Below, in pieces: positions 34,201 to 43,348 of a stretch of 64,000 nt of DNA (positions within the stretch are counted from its first letter, which is position 1; the number at the start of each line of letters is the position of its first letter). Position numbers and translations under genes: made by a program. This DNA comes from Gracilimonas sp031581265 (GTDB lineage: Bacteria; Bacteroidota; Rhodothermia; Balneolales; Balneolaceae): NCBI RefSeq assembly GCF_031581265.1, contig NZ_JAVLBQ010000002.1, positions 124,001 to 188,000 on the forward strand, given 5' to 3'. Under the pieces are notes generated by a model. The model made no database searches, had not been told where the DNA came from, and was given only the letters and a program-made list of their open reading frames with translations.

Positions 34201-34770
34201 ATGAAACGAGGATTATTTTTACTCACTTTTTTAGTTGCGCTATTTAGCATGCCACTGATGGCACAAGAGACAGAGGAAACTGAGCCTGAGGTCACAATTA
34301 TTAAGTACAGTGACTTTCAATGCCCGGCCTGTAAGTATTATGTGAGCATAGAAGAACAGATTAAGGAAGCGTATGGTGATGATGTCGCAATAATATACAA
34401 ACACTTTCCGCTGAATATACATCCACACGCACAAGTTGCAGCAAGAGCAGCTGAGGCCGCCCGGGCTCAGGGTAAATTCCAGGAAATGCACGATCTCATT
34501 TTTGAAGGGCAAGAACAGTGGGCTCGTGGAAACGCTGAGGCGATGTTTATAGGATATGCCCGTGAACTTGATTTAGATGTTGAACAATTTCAAAACGATA
34601 TGAACTCAGCGGATATGCAGCGGATTGTAATGGCTGATAAGCGTGAGGGCTTGGATTTAAATGTAAATTCCACCCCAACATTTTATATCAATGGAACAAA
34701 GCTGGAACAAAATCCACGCACATTTGAGCAGTTTAAGTCTATCATCGATGGCATGATGGAGCAAGAGTAA
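34201..34770 (+). CDS. DsbA-like periplasmic thiol oxidoreductase
   Basis: A 189-residue protein with a cleavable signal peptide (LFSMPLMAQ, cleavage about residue 21) and a DsbA/thioredoxin_4 fold. The active site is FQCPACKYY (Cys41, Cys44), the cis-Pro loop is VNSTPTFYINGT, and the DsbA-like helical insertion (HPHAQVAARAAEAARAQGKF) lies between. It probably oxidises or isomerises disulfides in exported proteins. It sits in an apparent operon with the cysteine desulfurase and ends at a terminator. Confidence 0.88.
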   Translation: MKRGLFLLTFLVALFSMPLMAQETEETEPEVTIIKYSDFQCPACKYYVSIEEQIKEAYGDDVAIIYKHFPLNIHPHAQVAARAAEAARAQGKFQEMHDLIFEGQEQWARGNAEAMFIGYARELDLDVEQFQNDMNSADMQRIVMADKREGLDLNVNSTPTFYINGTKLEQNPRTFEQFKSIIDGMMEQE

Positions 34771-34793
34771 CGGACCACTTTTTTATATTTGTA

Positions 34794-34829
34794 AGCCATT
34801 TAATCTGGAAAGGTTTAGTGGCTTTTTTG
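34794..34829 (+). terminator. Rho-independent terminator after the DsbA-like gene
   Basis: AGCCA (34794-34798) pairs with TGGCT (34819-34823), extended by TTTAA/TTTAG, and is followed by a T-run. It is placed about 25 bases after the stop. Confidence 0.7.
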
Positions 34830-35004
34830 TACCCTGATTTGCTCAACCCTCAATCCAGATTCTGTTTCCACAGTCAATTTGCCATCAAGGTACGAAATCA
34901 CAAAGAATCACTTTGGATTTTTTGAAATTTAGTGACTTTGTGCTTTGATAGCCCTCCCTCAAAAAATCCTTATTCCATATTCAATATTCGAGATTCTTTT
35001 CCCT

Positions 35005-35012
35005 TATCTTTG
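35005..35012 (+). promoter_or_regulatory. Bacteroidota-type -7 box candidate (TATCTTTG) before argS
   Basis: TATCTTTGGGG lies 28 bases before the argS ATG. Similar boxes lie before cca and the redoxin gene. Confidence 0.4.
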
Positions 35013-35039
35013 GGGTGAATTTGAAAACCTATTATTTCC

Positions 35040-36674
35040 ATGAAACAATATTTAGTTGAAATCATTGGTGAATCGCTCAAGCAGTTTGATTTAGATGAGC
35101 GGCCCGATATTCAAATTGAAGATCCCAAACAACCGGAACACGGAGACGCCTCCTCCAACATAGCGATGACGCTGGCACGTCCGTTGAAAAATAATCCCCG
35201 AGCTATTGCTCAAAAAATTGTGGGTGGTTTAGATTATGATGAAAAGAAAATTTCTTCCGTTGAGATAGCCGGACCGGGATTCATTAATTTCCGTTTTACT
35301 GAGGAGTATCTGTTCGATGAACTCGGTAAAATATTGAGTTTGGGAGCTGATTTTGGGAAGTCTTCTTCCTATGAAGGAAAACGGGTGCTTGTAGAATTTG
35401 TAAGTGCGAATCCCACCGGGCCTTTAACTGTGGGTCACGGCCGAAATGCTGTTTTAGGAGATACCGTAGCCCGACTTTTTGAATGGACCGGTGCTGAAGT
35501 GGAACGCGAATATTACTTCAACGATGCCGGCCGACAAATGCGCGTTTTGGGTGAAAGTGTGCGCGCCCGATATCTTGAGCTGTTGGGCAAAGAGGGAGAA
35601 TTTCCCGAAGGTGGATATGAAGGTGGATATATAAGCGATATAGCACAGTCTTTGGTTGATGAAATAGGCGACGAACTTGTTGAAGCAGAAGATGAAACAC
35701 CTTTCAAAGAAAAAGCTGAAGAAGAGATTTTTGCAGATATAAGCAGTACGCTGGAGCGGATGAAGATCGAAATGGATTCTTATTTCAACGAGCAGAGCTT
35801 GTATGACGACGGTAAAATTGAAGAGACCATCCAAAAGCTGAGAGATAAAGATCTGGTATATGACAAAGACGGCGCCGTGTGGTTTAAGACCACCGAATTC
35901 GACAAAGACAAAGACAAAGATACGGTTCTGGTAAAAAGTACCGGTGAGCCTACCTATCGTCTACCTGATATTGCCTACCACGCCAACAAACTGGATCGCG
36001 GTTTCGATCTATGTGTGGATGTATTTGGAGCCGACCATATTGCCACATATCCTGATGTGCTGAATGGCATTAAATCACTTGGTTACAATCCGGAAAAAGT
36101 AGATGTAGTGGTGTACCAGTTTGTGACTTTAGTGAAAGATGGAAAGCCGTTCAAAATGAGTACACGAAAAGCGAATTTTGTAACATTAGATGATTTGATG
36201 GATGAAGTAGGTGCTGACGTCACCCGTTTCTTCTTCCTGATGCGCTCCCCCAACACACACTTGGAATTTGATATTGCACAAGCCAAAGAAGCCGGCGAAA
36301 AAAACCCGGTGTTTTACCTGCAATATGCCCACGCACGTATCTCCAGTATTTTGCGAAAGGTAGAAGATGAATACGATTTCTCGAAAGATATTGATCTGAG
36401 CTTGCTTACCCATCCAAGTGAAATCACACTGATCAAAACCATGCTGAAATTCCCTGAAACCATCGCAAGTGCAGCCCGACTTCGGGAACCCCATCACGTG
36501 ATTACTTTCTTGAATGACTTGGCCTCTGCATTCACTGCTTTCTATCATGATTGCAGAATCTTAGGGGAAGATGAAAAACTGGTTCAGGCCCGAACGACGT
36601 TGGCTAAAGCGGTAGCACAAGTTCTCAGAAATGGATTGGGTATTTTAGGGATTACAGCCCCGGAGCAAATGTAG
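35040..36674 (+). CDS. argS: Arginyl-tRNA synthetase
   Basis: A class I aminoacyl-tRNA synthetase that charges tRNA-Arg. The 544-residue protein has an N-terminal Arg-tRNA-synthetase additional domain. The HIGH-like block SANPTGPLTVGHGRNAVLGD comes next, then DPARG-region folds and the KMSKS-like loop GKPFKMSTRKANFVTLDDLM. The C-terminal anticodon-binding (DALR) domain carries SAFTAFYHDCRIL. Length is normal. It is well isolated, with its own promoter-like box and a long hairpin after the stop. Confidence 0.97.
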   Translation: MKQYLVEIIGESLKQFDLDERPDIQIEDPKQPEHGDASSNIAMTLARPLKNNPRAIAQKIVGGLDYDEKKISSVEIAGPGFINFRFTEEYLFDELGKILSLGADFGKSSSYEGKRVLVEFVSANPTGPLTVGHGRNAVLGDTVARLFEWTGAEVEREYYFNDAGRQMRVLGESVRARYLELLGKEGEFPEGGYEGGYISDIAQSLVDEIGDELVEAEDETPFKEKAEEEIFADISSTLERMKIEMDSYFNEQSLYDDGKIEETIQKLRDKDLVYDKDGAVWFKTTEFDKDKDKDTVLVKSTGEPTYRLPDIAYHANKLDRGFDLCVDVFGADHIATYPDVLNGIKSLGYNPEKVDVVVYQFVTLVKDGKPFKMSTRKANFVTLDDLMDEVGADVTRFFFLMRSPNTHLEFDIAQAKEAGEKNPVFYLQYAHARISSILRKVEDEYDFSKDIDLSLLTHPSEITLIKTMLKFPETIASAARLREPHHVITFLNDLASAFTAFYHDCRILGEDEKLVQARTTLAKAVAQVLRNGLGILGITAPEQM

Positions 36675-36676
36675 AT

Positions 36677-36746
36677 AATTTTAAATGTGTAAGTGCTAAA
36701 TGTTAAATGGGGTGGCCTCCGCATTTAACATTCAACATTTAAAATT
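36677..36746. repeat. Nested double hairpin between argS and methyltransferase gene
   Basis: Outer arms AATTTTAAATGT (36677-36688) and ACATTTAAAATT (36735-36746), plus inner arms AATGTTAAATG (36699-36709) and CATTTAACATT (36722-36732), are all perfect. It lies between convergent genes and may act as a two-way transcript end, although the T-tract is weak. Confidence 0.7.
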
Positions 36747-36757
36747 TATCATTCCGG

Positions 36758-37564
36758 CTACGCCGGTGTTAATTTCGTGAAGCAAACAATGCCTTTAACC
36801 AACTGATCTTCCACTTCAAACCCGGCTTGATTGAAAAGCTTATTGCTTTCATCTACCGTCCAAAAGTTGATACCCCCAAAAGTTGCAGACTCCTGAAGCA
36901 AGCGACCGTACCAGGCATCGGATTTGATGAGGTGCATCATAAAAAAGACCCCGTCCTCTTTTAGCACACGTTTGGCTTCGTAAAGTACTTTAAGCTCTTC
37001 GGTGAGTTCATTCAGTGTCCCTCCCATTACGACGCCATCAAAGGTTTTGGAGAAGAACGGAAGTTCGCGACCATCGGCCCGGAGGAAGTACATATTGGTT
37101 TCATCGGCTTCCGCTTTGAGGCGGGCTTCTTCCAGCATTTGAGAAGAAAAATCGAGTGCTACAATATTAGCTTTTTTCTGTGCAGCTTTGAGTGCGCGAC
37201 CATAGAGTGCTGTGGAGCATCCCAGGTCCAGATACCAGCCATCTGCTTTTGGAGCGGTCCAGTCGATAAGTAATTCGTGTTCTTTTTCGATGGGGAACTC
37301 TTCACCGGAAAGTAAGGATAGCGATCGTTTTCGCCATAGATCTTCATAAATGGCTGCGGTAATTTTCCAATGATTGGTGCTTTGAGCTATGGAGGTAAAT
37401 TCAGGTTCTTTGCCCAACAAGTCGATGATGTTGTTCTTAACCTGGTACTCATCGCCCTCTTTGGAGCCAACCGTTCCGTTAAAAGGCATCTCAAGGTTTG
37501 CCACTTCATCCGGAACGTGGATTCCAGCGCGCTCGTCAATAGGAGAACGTAATTCTAATTTCAT
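36758..37564 (-). CDS. Class I SAM-dependent methyltransferase
   Basis: A 268-residue protein. Motif I reads GWYLDLGCSTALYGRAL (about 109-125), followed by VALDFSSQMLEEARL and the acidic loop RADGRELPFF typical of Rossmann methyltransferases. The N-terminal about 90 residues contain a Trm112-like opening (SPIDERAGI ... YQVKNNIIDLLG), seen in quinone and lipid methyltransferases. No catalytic specificity can be assigned. It is convergent with argS and followed by a nested hairpin. Confidence 0.8.
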   Translation of the reverse strand: MKLELRSPIDERAGIHVPDEVANLEMPFNGTVGSKEGDEYQVKNNIIDLLGKEPEFTSIAQSTNHWKITAAIYEDLWRKRSLSLLSGEEFPIEKEHELLIDWTAPKADGWYLDLGCSTALYGRALKAAQKKANIVALDFSSQMLEEARLKAEADETNMYFLRADGRELPFFSKTFDGVVMGGTLNELTEELKVLYEAKRVLKEDGVFFMMHLIKSDAWYGRLLQESATFGGINFWTVDESNKLFNQAGFEVEDQLVKGIVCFTKLTPA

Positions 37565-37675
37565 AGTGAACCATTTTTTAAAGGGGTACGCTTAGATTTG
37601 TATTGTGTTACAGGGCTAATTCTTTGGAAAGTTTAAGCAAATGAACTGCTTTAGAGCAGAGTTACTCGACAAAAA

Positions 37676-38464
37676 TTACTTTTGCAAAACAATAGAGATT
37701 TGTGCTCCCTTATCAACACTTAACATCCGTCCGGCATTTCCTTTATTAATGCCAATTTCCAGCATGCCTGAACTGCCGATGAATGCGGCAGGTTCTCCTT
37801 CCTCCACATCCCCAAAAGTTGAGACAATTTTGTTCAACATAGTATTGCCGACATAGATTTTGACGTTCTTTTTTTCCAGCTGTTTTTCGATGAGTTCTTC
37901 GGAAATATTGGTGATAAGATTACCAAAGCGGTCGATATGAACCACCCAGCCCTGCAACCCATCTTTATCGGCAATAGGCACTGCCCAATGGTAGGTAACC
38001 AGTTCATCAATAGGTTCGCCAATTTCCGTTAAAGAAACTCCATTACTGAGGTGGGCTGAAACCGGCGCAAAAATATCACGCCCGTGAAAGGTATTGGAGA
38101 CTCCTTTCCGCCAAAATTCAGGATTACTCAACTTACAGGCTTCGTACTCAAATTCATTGAAGAACAAAGAGAAGATTCCGTTATCCGGCCCCACAAAATA
38201 TTGGTCTTTGATCTTCAGAGCCACGGGATTTCGTGAAGTCCCAACACCGGGATCAACAACCACTAAATGGACCGTTCCGGGGGGATAAAGAAAAGCGGTG
38301 TTTCGGATTACCCAAGCCCCGGCCATGATGTCCTGAGGGGGGATTTCGTGAGAAATATCAACGAAGCGGACATCGGGCGATATACCCAACATCACCGCTT
38401 TCATGGCACTTACATAATAGTCTTGTAAACCAAAATCAGTTGTAAGAGTAATTATTTGACTCAT
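37676..38464 (-). CDS. SAM hydrolase / SAM hydroxide adenosyltransferase (DUF62)
   Basis: A 262-residue protein of the fluorinase/chlorinase-like fold. Conserved blocks are ITLTTDFGLQDYYVSAMKAV, HEIPPQDIMAGAWVIRNTAF, FVGPDNGIFSLF and FHGRDIFAPVSAHLSNG. Most members hydrolyse SAM to adenosine and methionine using water, not halide. The larger loop of true halogenases is absent. The start ATG overlaps the dnaN stop by one base (TGATG), so the two genes are translationally coupled. The reason for coupling to the sliding clamp is unknown. Confidence 0.85.
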   Translation of the reverse strand: MSQIITLTTDFGLQDYYVSAMKAVMLGISPDVRFVDISHEIPPQDIMAGAWVIRNTAFLYPPGTVHLVVVDPGVGTSRNPVALKIKDQYFVGPDNGIFSLFFNEFEYEACKLSNPEFWRKGVSNTFHGRDIFAPVSAHLSNGVSLTEIGEPIDELVTYHWAVPIADKDGLQGWVVHIDRFGNLITNISEELIEKQLEKKNVKIYVGNTMLNKIVSTFGDVEEGEPAAFIGSSGMLEIGINKGNAGRMLSVDKGAQISIVLQK

Positions 38465-39579
38465 CAAGCATAGCTGTTGAGCATAACCGGCATCACAAGC
38501 ATCAAGATGTCTTCATGTTCGCCTTCTTCAGATGGCTTGACTATACCGGCACGATTTGGAGATGAAAATTCAAACGTTACTTCATCATCGTCAATATTAC
38601 TTAACACATCACCGAGATATTTAGCGTTAAAGCCGATTTCCATTTCCTCATCAGAATATTCACAGCCAATGGTTTCTTTAGCTTCGCTGCTCATATCAAG
38701 ATCTTCAGCGCGAATGGTGAGTTTATCGGATCCAAGCTGGAGACGGATTTGTCGCGTAGTAGAACTTGAGAAAATAGCTACCCGCTTAACCGTGGAAAGC
38801 ATTTGGTCTTTACTGATGGTTAGGAACTTGTCGTTGTCTCGCGGAATAACCGAATCATAATTTGGATACTGCTCGTTAATAAGTCGGGTTATTACAATAG
38901 TGCTCTCACTCTTGAAGCGGGCATGATCTTCCGTAACGGTGAGATCGCAAGTTTCCCCATCAATCGTTTTTTGGATGAGATTTAAAGCTTTATCGGGAAC
39001 GATGAAATTTACATCTGTATCGGCTTTAATTTCCCGGTTGGTATATTTAACCAGGCGGTGACCATCCGTTGCCACAAACTTACTTTCATCGGTGCCAAGC
39101 TGAAAGTAAACCCCCATCATAGCAGGCCGTAAATCATCACTCGAAACAGCGAATAGTGTTTTATGGATAGCGTTATTCATCAATTCCGTGGTAGTACTGA
39201 TAGTTGTTCCTTCATCCAGGTTAGGAACCTCAGGGAATTCATCCGCATCATCTCCTACCAGCTTATATGAACCTTTATCGGTGCGGAAATTGATGTTCTT
39301 TCGTTCATCCACATCAAAAAATACGGGAATGTTGGGAAGTTGTCTGAGCGTCTCCAGCAAGCGGCGGGCAGGTATCGCTACTGCTCCGTCTTCTTCAATA
39401 TCTGCGTTGATATATTCAATGATAGATATTTCAAGGTCGGTGGCAGTGAGTTTTAATTTCCCATCTTCACTCTCAAAAAGGATGGTTTCCAGAATGGGAA
39501 GAGTTGCTTTGGAGGGGACGGCTCCAATAACGGCCGAAAGTCCTTTGTTCAATTCATTACTCGATACAGAAAATTTCAT
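38464..39579 (-). CDS. dnaN: DNA polymerase III beta sliding clamp
   Basis: DnaN forms a dimeric ring that holds DNA polymerase III on the template and recruits repair and regulatory proteins. The 371-residue protein starts MKFSVSSNELNKGLSAV and has three repeated clamp domains, with GAVPSKATLPILETIL, LRPAMMGVYFQL and ISKDQMLSTVKRVAIFSSST blocks. The C-terminus VMLVMPVML-type ending (LMLVMPVMLNSYA) is normal. The start at 39579 replaces a longer, unsupported opening at 39636. dnaA is not in the window, but a candidate origin lies 34 kb away. Confidence 0.96.
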   Translation of the reverse strand: MKFSVSSNELNKGLSAVIGAVPSKATLPILETILFESEDGKLKLTATDLEISIIEYINADIEEDGAVAIPARRLLETLRQLPNIPVFFDVDERKNINFRTDKGSYKLVGDDADEFPEVPNLDEGTTISTTTELMNNAIHKTLFAVSSDDLRPAMMGVYFQLGTDESKFVATDGHRLVKYTNREIKADTDVNFIVPDKALNLIQKTIDGETCDLTVTEDHARFKSESTIVITRLINEQYPNYDSVIPRDNDKFLTISKDQMLSTVKRVAIFSSSTTRQIRLQLGSDKLTIRAEDLDMSSEAKETIGCEYSDEEMEIGFNAKYLGDVLSNIDDDEVTFEFSSPNRAGIVKPSEEGEHEDILMLVMPVMLNSYA

Positions 39580-39769
39580 AAACGTTTTATTTAAAATGGT
39601 TAAAGGGCTTAATTTTTCCCAAAGTTGCCCTTTCATTGGAGTGTGCTTATACTAAGAAATACTGGGTCTCTCTGCAACCGCAGAAAGTGCAATTTTCAAC
39701 CTCAATAAGTCTCCTTATATATCGTTTAAGCGCTACAGTAACTTGTAATATTTATTTTAGCAATTTTTG

Positions 39770-40843
39770 ATGAACCGCCTTCTATTAGCGCTTTTATTCT
39801 TTTCCTCATTTCCGCTTTTAAGCAATGCACAATCGGCTCAGGCTAAGTATGGGAATGATTTTCTAAGAACCGGAAGCGGAGCTCGAGCCCTGGGAATGGG
39901 AAGTGCCCATGTTGCCCTCGCCAATGATGTAACCGCTGCCTATTGGAATGTGGCCGGTCTTGCTGAAGTTCAAACGCCACAAATCATGTATATGCATTCT
40001 GAGCGTTTCAGTGGCATTGTTGGGTATGATTATGGAGCAGCTGCCTTGCCGCTAAAAACACAGGATGGAGTTGTGTCGATTAGCTTTTTTCGACAGGGAG
40101 TTGATAATATTGCCAACACCTTAAATGCCTGGGATCGGGAGAGAGATGCTCCTAAAGGAAATGTAGAAGATTATATAACCCGATTTAGCGCAGCCGACAT
40201 GGCGGTATTCTTTTCTTATGCGAGGCAGCAAAATGAGCGAATTTCGTATGGCGCTTCAGCTAAAATCATTCACCATAAATTAGGGCCTTTTGCCCAGGCT
40301 TGGGGCTACAGTCTTGATGTTGGAGTGAAGGTTAAAACCGAGTTTGCTGATGTTGGATTGACCATTCACGATATTACCACCATGCAAAAAATGTGGGATG
40401 TGAATGAGTCTGCTTTTGGAGATTATGAAGCACAGTTCGACAGCTTGGGAGCCACATTGCCTACGGGACAAAATGAATATGTACTTCCCTCGGTAAAACT
40501 TGGAGCATCTAAGCTATTTAAGGTGAATACAGATTTTGTGGTAAGCGCAGCGGCGGATGTAGATCTTTTATTTGAAAACCGTCGGGCGTATTACATAAAT
40601 GTAGGAGAAATGAGTATTGAACCCCATTTGGGAGCAGAGGCAAATTACAAAGACGTGGTTGCATTGAGAGCCGGTGTTACGGACTTTATAACAGATCCTA
40701 TTTCAGGCTTTTCAGTTTCACCAACCTTAGGTATGGGATTACAACTCTCTTCATTCGTGCTTGATTACGGGTTCACCAGTTTTGCTGGTGCTTCCAGTGA
40801 TTTAGGTTTTACCCACCGTATTTCTCTTCGGTTTGATTTTTAG
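39770..40843 (+). CDS. PorV/PorQ-like outer-membrane barrel protein
   Basis: A 357-residue protein with a signal peptide (LLFFSSFPLLSNAQS, cleavage about residue 21) and the PorV-type opening TGSGARALGMGSAHVALAND followed by VTAAYWNVAGLAEVQ. It ends in a beta strand terminating FDF, as for BAM substrates. PorV in Bacteroidota is a type IX secretion outer-membrane shuttle, and PorQ and UPF0164 proteins share this opening. Family membership is clear, but a type IX role would need porU/porT homologues elsewhere. Confidence 0.78.
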   Translation: MNRLLLALLFFSSFPLLSNAQSAQAKYGNDFLRTGSGARALGMGSAHVALANDVTAAYWNVAGLAEVQTPQIMYMHSERFSGIVGYDYGAAALPLKTQDGVVSISFFRQGVDNIANTLNAWDRERDAPKGNVEDYITRFSAADMAVFFSYARQQNERISYGASAKIIHHKLGPFAQAWGYSLDVGVKVKTEFADVGLTIHDITTMQKMWDVNESAFGDYEAQFDSLGATLPTGQNEYVLPSVKLGASKLFKVNTDFVVSAAADVDLLFENRRAYYINVGEMSIEPHLGAEANYKDVVALRAGVTDFITDPISGFSVSPTLGMGLQLSSFVLDYGFTSFAGASSDLGFTHRISLRFDF

Positions 40844-40894
40844 ATAGTTTTTTAGCCGTCCCCCATACTCAAGGCAAATTTTAAATAGAAAAGA

Positions 40895-41872
40895 TTAATT
40901 TCTGAATTCATAAGCAATAATAGATTGGCTTTTCCTCTCTTGCATATACAGTATATTGTTATGGTAACCTAAGATAATGGTTCCTTTTTCGGGTAATTCT
41001 AATTGTTGCTTTAAATTACCTTTTAAATCAACAATTACAGCTTGTTTATCACCACCTGTTTGTACACCAAATTGAACCAAAAAATTTTCTTCGTCAAGTT
41101 TTGTAAATGAAGTAAAGAATGTGCCAAAAGGGAAAAAAGATCCTTTAGTAAACACTTTAGCTTGATAGCTATTTGCCTCTTTGGGGATCACCGGATAATC
41201 AGAATATTTCCCATCTGCCTTCTCTGGTATATTAGGAAGTTTAAATGAGTTAACTTTAGAAAAGGTAGAATCATAGAGCTCAAATCGGTTTTGAAACTCC
41301 CAAGCAAAGAGCCATTTCTTTTCAAATTTAAATACATCATACTTTGATAAAAGCCCAGGAGCTATTTCAAAGTCAAGAAAGATGCTATCTATTTCTTCAC
41401 TTTTAGTATTATAGGTAAATATATTTTCTTCGTAAAATTGAGTCGGTACAATTATTAGATTATCAGAATCAGTATGTAATCCATAAATATTTGAAGCAAA
41501 TTCTATAATCCTTTTATTTTCAATGTAGTTTAAATCAAAATCATAGATCTGAAAAAAAGGCATCATTGTTGATACATAAAGAAAACCATTATTTGAGGAA
41601 AGATGTCTTGGCCCATATTCAAATTCCCCAGGGCCTCTTCCTTGAGACCCACTACTGTTAAGTAGCTGACCATCAAGAGAGAACTTGTAAATTTTAGATC
41701 CTTTAAAATCTGAAATAAAAATATTTTCTTTTAAAATTTTAAAGTCAATGATTTGATTAAATTTTGTTCGGTTTAAGTCATTGAGAGGATATTCATTATA
41801 GAATTTGTATTCCTGATTTGGACTAATATCTTGAACTAGTAAACCAAAAATGATCAGTATTAATAATCGCAT
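40895..41872 (-). CDS. 6-bladed beta-propeller protein
   Basis: A 325-residue secreted protein with a hydrophobic N-terminus (MRLLILIIFGLLVQDIS). It has repeated propeller strands such as FISDFKGSKIYKFSLDGQLL and GSQGRGPGEFEYGPRHL, the latter typical of the Bacteroidota 6-bladed propeller (BF3908-like) family. These surface proteins often have a small secreted partner, and here a Cys-containing peptide gene lies 57 bases upstream on the same strand. The region is AT-richer than its neighbours. Its ligand is unknown. Confidence 0.72.
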   Translation of the reverse strand: MRLLILIIFGLLVQDISPNQEYKFYNEYPLNDLNRTKFNQIIDFKILKENIFISDFKGSKIYKFSLDGQLLNSSGSQGRGPGEFEYGPRHLSSNNGFLYVSTMMPFFQIYDFDLNYIENKRIIEFASNIYGLHTDSDNLIIVPTQFYEENIFTYNTKSEEIDSIFLDFEIAPGLLSKYDVFKFEKKWLFAWEFQNRFELYDSTFSKVNSFKLPNIPEKADGKYSDYPVIPKEANSYQAKVFTKGSFFPFGTFFTSFTKLDEENFLVQFGVQTGGDKQAVIVDLKGNLKQQLELPEKGTIILGYHNNILYMQERKSQSIIAYEFRN

Positions 41873-41929
41873 TACAGAAGAATTAAAAAGTAAGCAACAA
41901 ATCGTTGCTTACTTTATTGTTTTAAGGGA

Positions 41930-42163
41930 TTACATTGTATCAAAGATGCATTCTAATCCTGCATTTGGACAAATACTATCATAGAACATTATATATACTG
42001 CGTATGTATAATCCCCGCTGATATATGCCTCTGTTGCGGTATTTCTACAATTATCCACAAGCTCGACACAAGGATCTACCATACATGTTGTGTTCTCTAC
42101 TGTTATTTTTGAATCGACAGACCCCATAAACAGAAACCCTAAACTTAAAATTAAAAATTTCAT
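41930..42163 (-). CDS. Small secreted Cys-rich peptide, NVEALA-like partner of the propeller protein
   Basis: A 77-residue protein starting MKFLILSLGFLFMGSVDS (a type I signal peptide) and continuing with five cysteines: TTCMVDPCVELVDNC, then SICPNAGLEC. It has the size, secretion and gene position of NVEALA-type peptides that accompany 6-bladed propeller proteins in Bacteroidota, but the NVEALA signature itself is not seen. An ATG at 42175 is an alternative start, and a GAGG sequence sits before the chosen one. Odd Cys number suggests dimerisation or a free thiol (inference). Confidence 0.55.
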   Translation of the reverse strand: MKFLILSLGFLFMGSVDSKITVENTTCMVDPCVELVDNCRNTATEAYISGDYTYAVYIMFYDSICPNAGLECIFDTM

Positions 42164-42288
42164 ACTGTACCTCATTAGTTAATTATTGTTAACAAAAACA
42201 ATATATATATATAGTTAAAAGCAAATAATTATTAATTTAATAGTAAATTTTCTGTCTTATACTAATATAAATTTAAAATCACAGTATT

Positions 42289-43197
42289 TTGCGCATCATC
42301 ATTTTAGGCCCTACCGCATCCGGAAAAACCGAGCTTGCCATTCAGCTTGCTGAACAGCTGAATACCGCAATCATTTCCGCAGATTCCCGCCAATGTTACA
42401 AGCATATTGATATAGGGACGGCAAAGCCTTCTCAAGAAGACTTAACCCGAGTTGCGCACTACAACATTTCTTTGCTTGAATTAGAGGAAGAAGATAATGC
42501 AATGGCCTTTCAAAGGCGGGCGGCGAAGTGGGAAAAGGACATTCTCCAAGAATCTGAGCATGTGATTTATGCCGGCGGAAGTACCCTTCATATTCAAAGC
42601 TTGATACAACCATTTAACGAAATGCCGGAAGCGGATGAGCAAAACATCGTACAACTTGAGATACAGATTAAGGAAGAAGGATTAAAATCCCTGTACCAAA
42701 AGCTGGAAGAAGTTGATCCGGAATATGCTGACAATATGGATGGAATGAACCGACAACGAATTATTCGGGCCCTGGATGTGTGGATGCAAACCGGGAAGCC
42801 TTTTAGCAGCTTCCATCAGCAAGGTGAAATTCAACCGGATGAGAACACCATGGTCTTTGGGCTAAAGTGGCCAAGGCCAATACTATATGATCGTATCAAT
42901 CGCCGGGTGGACAACATGATTGAATCCGGTTTGGTGGAGGAACTGAAAGCTATTTTAGAAGCCGGGCATTCAAAGGAACTTCAATCATTGAATACGGTTG
43001 GGTACAAAGAGATTATCAAATACCTGGATGGGGAATGGACACTGGAAAAGGCGGTTGAAAAAATCAAAACAAGTACCCGGCGTTATGCAAAACGGCAAAT
43101 TACTTGGTATAAGCGTTGGGAGTTTATTAACTGGCTGGAGGCGGATAAGATGAGTGCTGAGGAAATGAAGGAAAAAGTATTAAATAGATTGAACTGA
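42289..43197 (+). CDS. miaA: tRNA dimethylallyltransferase
   Basis: MiaA transfers a dimethylallyl group to A37 of tRNAs reading UNN codons. The 302-residue protein opens MRIIILGPTASGKTELA with the P-loop at residue 7. It also shows SADSRQCYKHIDIGTAKP, VIYAGGSTLHIQSL, and KTSTRRYAKRQITWYKRW near the C-terminus. The only usable start is TTG at 42289: an in-frame TAA lies five codons upstream. Length and motifs are complete, so a TTG start is real rather than a truncation. Confidence 0.93.
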   Translation: MRIIILGPTASGKTELAIQLAEQLNTAIISADSRQCYKHIDIGTAKPSQEDLTRVAHYNISLLELEEEDNAMAFQRRAAKWEKDILQESEHVIYAGGSTLHIQSLIQPFNEMPEADEQNIVQLEIQIKEEGLKSLYQKLEEVDPEYADNMDGMNRQRIIRALDVWMQTGKPFSSFHQQGEIQPDENTMVFGLKWPRPILYDRINRRVDNMIESGLVEELKAILEAGHSKELQSLNTVGYKEIIKYLDGEWTLEKAVEKIKTSTRRYAKRQITWYKRWEFINWLEADKMSAEEMKEKVLNRLN

Positions 43198-43215
43198 AGA
43201 ATTAGAAACCAAAAA

Positions 43216-43273
43216 GGAGTCAGGACTCAGGATTTAGTACTCAGAAAAAATCTGAATCCTGAGTCCTGACTCC
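43216..43273. repeat. 19-bp-arm perfect hairpin after miaA
   Basis: GGAGTCAGGACTCAGGATT (43216-43234) and its exact complement at 43255-43273 surround a 20-base loop containing CAGA/TCTG. No T-tract follows. It is built from the phrase 'AGTCAGGACTCAGGA', seen as a hairpin in one place only here. Confidence 0.7.
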
Positions 43274-43348
43274 TGTATTCTTAAAGAGAAGTTAGCAGCT
43301 AAGTCGCAGAAAGCTTAACTTTGGCACTCACTTTAAACAAGCCTGAAT

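Noticed and set aside
39580..39636. Longer N-terminus for dnaN
   Set aside because: MKFSVSSNELN at 39579 is the usual clamp start. The preceding 19 residues have no family match.
42195..42215. AT run as an unwinding element
   Set aside because: No DnaA boxes or trios are near it. It is just a short low-complexity tract in an AT-rich island.
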